From Planctomycetaceae bacterium (lineage in GTDB: Bacteria; Planctomycetota; Planctomycetia; Planctomycetales; Planctomycetaceae): a stretch of 64,000 nucleotides of DNA. The notes beneath the pieces were generated by a model. That model ran no database searches. It was not told the origin of the DNA and saw only the letters and a program-made list of their open reading frames with translations. The translations under genes were made by a program, and so were the position numbers. The stretch covers positions 80,380 through 144,379 of the forward strand of contig JAJDEI010000221.1 in NCBI GenBank assembly GCA_029259845.1, written 5' to 3'. Of the stretch, positions 60,847 to 64,000 are shown piece by piece; positions within the stretch are counted from its first letter, which is position 1, and each line of letters opens with the position of its first letter.

Positions 60847-62586
60847 ATGCTTGGGATACGACTTGCGAAGTTCGCTGCGGCGCTGCGATGTCCGGCGGCC
60901 GTCTTGTTGATCAGCGGTTGGGCGATCGCCGCCGATCCAGTCGGGACGGTCCGTCTTGGCGACACGTATTGTCCGCCGAGTCCGCCATACATGATGCCGG
61001 CGTATCCGCAATACATGCCGACGCCTTTCGCGCCGAGCATGCCGAATCCCACGCCATCGACGCCCAGTCAAACACCGAGACCGACCACTCCCCCAGCGCC
61101 GTCGACGCCGCAGCGGCCATCCACTGCTCAGCAGCCAACGGCTCCGCCCGCGCAAGCACCGCCAACATTCACCCCATCGGCTCCAACGACGGCGGCGACG
61201 GCGCCTCAGTCGACTGCCCCCAACATGGTGGGTGACTTCTTCGGCGGCGTTGCCACCGAACCAATCATCCTGCCCGGCGCCATCGTCAACCAGGCGATCC
61301 TGTTTGAGCCGAGTCTCATGCAGCCGGGACTGCTGGACTACTACCGGGTCGTCGCTCCCACCGGCGTGGGGACATTCGAGACTGCCCCTGAGGTCTTGCT
61401 GGGAACGGGTGCGACATCGGTCACTCCGACGGTCGAGCCTCCGCAGCTGCTCTCCGAGTTCGATGGGACGCAGTTCACAGGAGACCCAGCCGACTTGCTG
61501 GGCGTGACCGACCCCGGACCATTCCTGGCATTGGACTCCGGAACAACCGGCGACGTCGATCTGCTGGCCCCCGAGCCAATGGGAACACTCATCGGCGAGA
61601 CGATTTACAACGTTCACGATGCTCTGCTGGTCTTCGTGCCGACCCCTGGGTCGGGTGGCACGGTGGGACGCCAGAAGATCGTCGAAAACAACAGCGTCTT
61701 CCCTCGCGACCGGGTGTTTCTGAATTACAGTGCCTTCAGCAATGTCCCGCTCTCGGAAACCGGAGAGAACGTCCATCGTTTCGTCCCGGGATTCGAGATG
61801 GCCTTCTTTCAGGAGCAGATGTCGGTTGAAGTCCGGCTGCCGTTTGCGGCGACACTCGACTCAGACATCCGCGCCGGCGGTTTCACGAGCCGCAACGTGA
61901 CCGAGTTCGGCAACATCGTGACCACGCTCAAGGGGCTGGTCTACCGGAGGCAACAGTCCGCAGTCACGGTTGGTGTGAGCACAACCTTCCCGACAGCCTC
62001 AGATGTCACCGTCACGGGATTCGACGGACAGCAGGTGCTGTCCCTGGAGAACACCTCCGTGCATGTCCTACCGTTTATCGGAGCCGCCCATTCAGAGGGA
62101 CGCTGGTTCTCCCAGGGCTTCGTGCAGGGTGACATCGACACCAGCGGCAACCGCGTTGAGGTGCTGAACAATGAGACCGGGCTTCTGCAGGAGGTGGGTG
62201 AACTGCACGATGCCGCATTTCTCTACGTCGGTGCTTCGCTCGGTTACTGGCTGTATCAGAACGGTTCCGCGCAAACCACGTTTTCTCGTGAAGGCCGGCG
62301 GGTCATCAAACGAACCGTGCACGCCCACGACCACTGGATCACCGGCTTTGCGCCGCTGGCGGAGGTTCAATTCAACCGCTCCGTTGAAAAGAGCGAATCG
62401 GTCGACACGGGGAACATCAGAATCCGCACCTTCGACCAGTTCTCGCTGACGAACCTCGTGCTGGGTGGGCTGATGACGTTCGGCAACGGCGGCTCGCTCA
62501 CCGTCGCCTGGGTGACACCGGTCATCGGCAAGGACGACCAGCAATTCGATGACGAGATTCGCGTGGCCCTCGACTGGTCACTCTGA
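60847..62586 (+). CDS. Predicted secreted/outer-membrane beta-barrel-like protein with Pro-rich linker
   Basis: This 579-residue protein has a signal peptide near residues 1-29. A Pro/Thr/Ala-rich low-complexity stretch follows (about 40-125), then a C-terminal region full of beta-strand-like segments (RFVPGFEMAFFQEQMSVEVRL, TLKGLVYRRQQSAVTVGVST, TNLVLGGLMTFGNGGSLTVAW) ending in an aromatic-Ser-Leu tail. It may be a beta-barrel of the outer membrane. I do not recognise a named family. The alternative start at 60832 adds five residues. Confidence 0.65.
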   Translation: MLGIRLAKFAAALRCPAAVLLISGWAIAADPVGTVRLGDTYCPPSPPYMMPAYPQYMPTPFAPSMPNPTPSTPSQTPRPTTPPAPSTPQRPSTAQQPTAPPAQAPPTFTPSAPTTAATAPQSTAPNMVGDFFGGVATEPIILPGAIVNQAILFEPSLMQPGLLDYYRVVAPTGVGTFETAPEVLLGTGATSVTPTVEPPQLLSEFDGTQFTGDPADLLGVTDPGPFLALDSGTTGDVDLLAPEPMGTLIGETIYNVHDALLVFVPTPGSGGTVGRQKIVENNSVFPRDRVFLNYSAFSNVPLSETGENVHRFVPGFEMAFFQEQMSVEVRLPFAATLDSDIRAGGFTSRNVTEFGNIVTTLKGLVYRRQQSAVTVGVSTTFPTASDVTVTGFDGQQVLSLENTSVHVLPFIGAAHSEGRWFSQGFVQGDIDTSGNRVEVLNNETGLLQEVGELHDAAFLYVGASLGYWLYQNGSAQTTFSREGRRVIKRTVHAHDHWITGFAPLAEVQFNRSVEKSESVDTGNIRIRTFDQFSLTNLVLGGLMTFGNGGSLTVAWVTPVIGKDDQQFDDEIRVALDWSL

Positions 62587-62901
62587 GCCGTCGCTGGCGG
62601 TTTCGTACGAACTGAGCGGAGGGTGGCTGGGCCACCTTCGTGCGTGGCGCCAGTAGCAGGCACGGATTTGCCTGGCCGGGTCGCATGGCCGGTAATTGTC
62701 ACAGCCCCAGGTCGGTCAGCCTCACGACTGGGGCCGTGGAAGCTTTCTGATGGGCGTCTGCTTGCGGCAAATCATGGCCGAACCCGTTCCTCAGCAACCA
62801 TCGGCGCCCCAGCCACCCGTTACTCTGATCCGTTTTGTTGCGGACTTGAGACGCGGAAACCATTCGTTTCCCAACAAATCCGAATCATCGCCCCGCCGCC
62901 G
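62587..62901. other. Intergenic region with inverted GGGTGGCTGGGG ends
   Basis: GGAGGGTGGCTGGGCC at 62619 and GGCGCCCCAGCCACCCG at 62803 are inverted, about 190 bp apart. The interior contains ACTGGGGCCGTGG, which is also found in the 29.0/63.7-kb repeat. No gene. Confidence 0.55.
62619..62822. repeat. Possible element with GGGTGGCTGGGG inverted ends
   Basis: The ends share GGGTGGCTGGG[G]C with the 28976 and 63725 repeats. The interior differs, apart from GGGGCCGTG. It could be a related, longer form. Confidence 0.45.
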
Positions 62902-63171
62902 CTATTCTTCCGACGAGTCGAGGTCAACCTGTGACCAGTCGATGTGGCCGGCCTCTTCGCGGATCTCTGCATAGGCCTGCACCGCCTTGTCGTGATCTTC
63001 CGGTCTGACGTAAATTGTCACCTCTGCCGGTGCGCCCACTTTGAATCCGGAAACCGACCCTCCCGACTGCCGGGCAATCACGCCCTTCTCCTCCAGCGCG
63101 GCGACGATCAGCGCCGCCTCGACCTCGCGCAGCACGGTGGTCAACACAACGGAATGGGTATCGGAATGCAT
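62902..63171 (-). CDS. DUF2007-like small protein
   Basis: This 89-residue protein reads HSVVLTTVLREVEAALIVAALEEKGVIARQSG, then VGAPAEVTIYVRPEDHDKAVQAYAEI, matching the DUF2007/putative signal-transducing fold (two beta-alpha units), with an acidic tail. There is no known function. ATG 63171 is in frame; the longer upstream frame is not supported. It is divergent from the next gene. Confidence 0.7.
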   Translation of the reverse strand: MHSDTHSVVLTTVLREVEAALIVAALEEKGVIARQSGGSVSGFKVGAPAEVTIYVRPEDHDKAVQAYAEIREEAGHIDWSQVDLDSSEE

Positions 63172-63256
63172 CGCTCGTCCTCTCGATTGTGACCCGGCCT
63201 TCAGATCCGCATACTTCACGGCGGAATCAGTGAACCTCGCGCTGTGAAGGAGCGAC

Positions 63257-63739
63257 GTGCCGGAGTCTCGTGATCTGCGGATTGTCTCAGGCGGACAGAC
63301 CGGTGTCGACCGAGCCGCGTTGGAGGTAGCCGGGGAACTGGGGATTCCCTGTGGCGGCTGGTGCCCGCGCGGCCGCAAAGCCGAAGACGGCCCGGTCCCC
63401 GCCCAATTCTCCTTACAGGAGACCACCTCCGCCAAATACGACGTCCGCACCCGCCGCAATGTCCGGGACTCCGACGGCACGCTGGTGCTCACCCTGGGCG
63501 ATCCGACCGGTGGCACGGCCCTCACTGTCGCCGCCGCCGAGCGGCTCGGCAAACCGCTGCTCGTGCTCGACCTCGATCTGCAACCGTCCCCCGCGCTGGT
63601 TTCCGAATGGGCGTCGCTGCATCAGCTCCAAACGATCAACGTCGCCGGGCCACGTGAGAGCACCGCGCCCGGCGTCGGCCTGATGGCCGCCGAGTTCCTG
63701 CGTCAGGCATTCCGGGAATCATCGGGTGCATCCGGTTGA
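63257..63739 (+). CDS. Putative molybdenum carrier family protein (Rossmann-like)
   Basis: This 160-residue protein contains RIVSGGQTGVDRAALEVAGELGIPCGGWCPRGRKAEDG and NVRDSDGTLVLTLGDPTGGT, matching the putative molybdenum carrier family (related to YpsA/SLOG folds). It begins with GTG 63257. The last residues (SSGASG) and the stop codon are within a copy of the repeat that starts at 63725. The function is unproven. Confidence 0.82.
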   Translation: MPESRDLRIVSGGQTGVDRAALEVAGELGIPCGGWCPRGRKAEDGPVPAQFSLQETTSAKYDVRTRRNVRDSDGTLVLTLGDPTGGTALTVAAAERLGKPLLVLDLDLQPSPALVSEWASLHQLQTINVAGPRESTAPGVGLMAAEFLRQAFRESSGASG

Positions 63740-63860
63740 TGGCCGTGCTCATTCATTTCTGGGTGGCTGGGGCGCAATTGTGGCAACGGAAAAGTTTCTC
63801 GGGCCGAACACTGGGGCCGTGACGTGGTTCGTTCACCGTCCACCGCCCCAGAGTTCCGTG
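63725..63860. repeat. Interspersed repeat, copy B
   Basis: GGGTGCATCCGGTTGATGG, TTCTGGGTGGCTGGGGC and, about 45 bp on, CTGGGGCCGTGACGTGG match copy A (28976-29115) at the same spacing. The gene ends within the left part. No further gene is seen up to the window end. Confidence 0.7.
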
Positions 63861-64000
63861 CCACGGCAATCGCACGTCGATGTTGGGCCTCTGAAACATG
63901 ATTGCAGTTTGGCCGCTTCAGCCAAGGGTGAAACGGTGGTTTCTCAAGTCGAATCGAGTCCGGCATTCGATCGCGCGGAGAGTTGAAAAATGTGCAGACG

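Noticed and set aside
60262..61776. 504-residue minus-strand reading frame opposite the outer-membrane-like gene
   Set aside because: It is a low-complexity shadow (RRRRR-type runs) of a Pro/Thr-rich coding sequence on the other strand, with no recognisable motif and a mate gene with signal peptide.

Overview
The window is a stretch of GC-rich chromosome from a planctomycete (phylum Planctomycetota). No rRNA or tRNA gene was found, so this rests on protein families typical of the phylum: a DUF1559 protein (prepilin N-terminus plus an H-x9-DG motif), a PVC-type membrane dehydrogenase fused to cytochrome c, a DUF1573 protein, a PmoA/DUF6807 protein, a MoxR ATPase, propeller proteins with signal peptides, and a TlpA-like carboxypeptidase-regulatory protein. 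A finer placement is not justified.

Layout. 1-6.5 kb (+): the end of a type II secretion/type IV pilus gene set (GspF tail, two pseudopilins, a PilX-like protein, a DUF1559 protein), then a large exported membrane protein and an ABC-2 permease, nearly all joined by ATGA or TGATG overlaps. 6.5-11.2 kb (-): ffh, rpsP and trmD, a housekeeping set interrupted by a NucS-like nuclease and an MntA/HepT toxin-antitoxin pair. 11.3-15.4 kb (+): a DUF4058-like protein, leuC, a Uma2 nuclease, leuD, and a zinc-ribbon/L7/L12-like protein. 15.4-25 kb (-): a TonB-like membrane protein, a ROK kinase, truD with a PmoA-like gene and a YndJ/YndH-like pair, a second Uma2 nuclease with gltA, and nadA. 25.3-36.2 kb: a sugar isomerase (+), then a minus-strand run with a propeller protein, small proteins, a CvpA-like protein, a GspE-type ATPase with its own membrane anchor, PilT, a YgiT zinc finger and an MFS transporter. 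36.8-45.7 kb (+): ettA, a cluster of little-known genes (DUF3775, HEPN, DUF6714, a repeat lipoprotein, a zinc-ribbon membrane protein), an exported zincin and a large TlpA-like protein. 45.7-64 kb: mutS, apgM, an MBL hydrolase, the PVC cytochrome, DUF1573, an NHLRC2-like thioredoxin/NHL protein, a VOC protein, an orphan MoxR, an outer-membrane-like protein, a DUF2007-like protein and a molybdenum-carrier-like protein.

The most unusual feature is the density of short non-coding elements. At least eight kinds consist of two hairpin or palindromic ends facing each other (REPIN/MITE-like). Two of these lie in frame inside the leader-coding region of the two adjacent pseudopilins; removing them leaves leaders of normal length. 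One element at 60.4 kb carries another inside it and is flanked by a 10-bp direct repeat. Separately, short iterated tracts (CTCAAC-type and CCCTGATCCCCGA-type) sit directly before the start codons of rpsP, gltA and ettA, and occur in frame within mutS and the cytochrome gene. No transposase or RAYT gene is visible in the window.

No complete novel multigene system can be proven from this sequence. The best candidates for a second look are the interrupted ffh-rpsP-trmD locus, the 38.5-41.7 kb cluster, the membrane-anchored GspE, and the leader-inserted elements.
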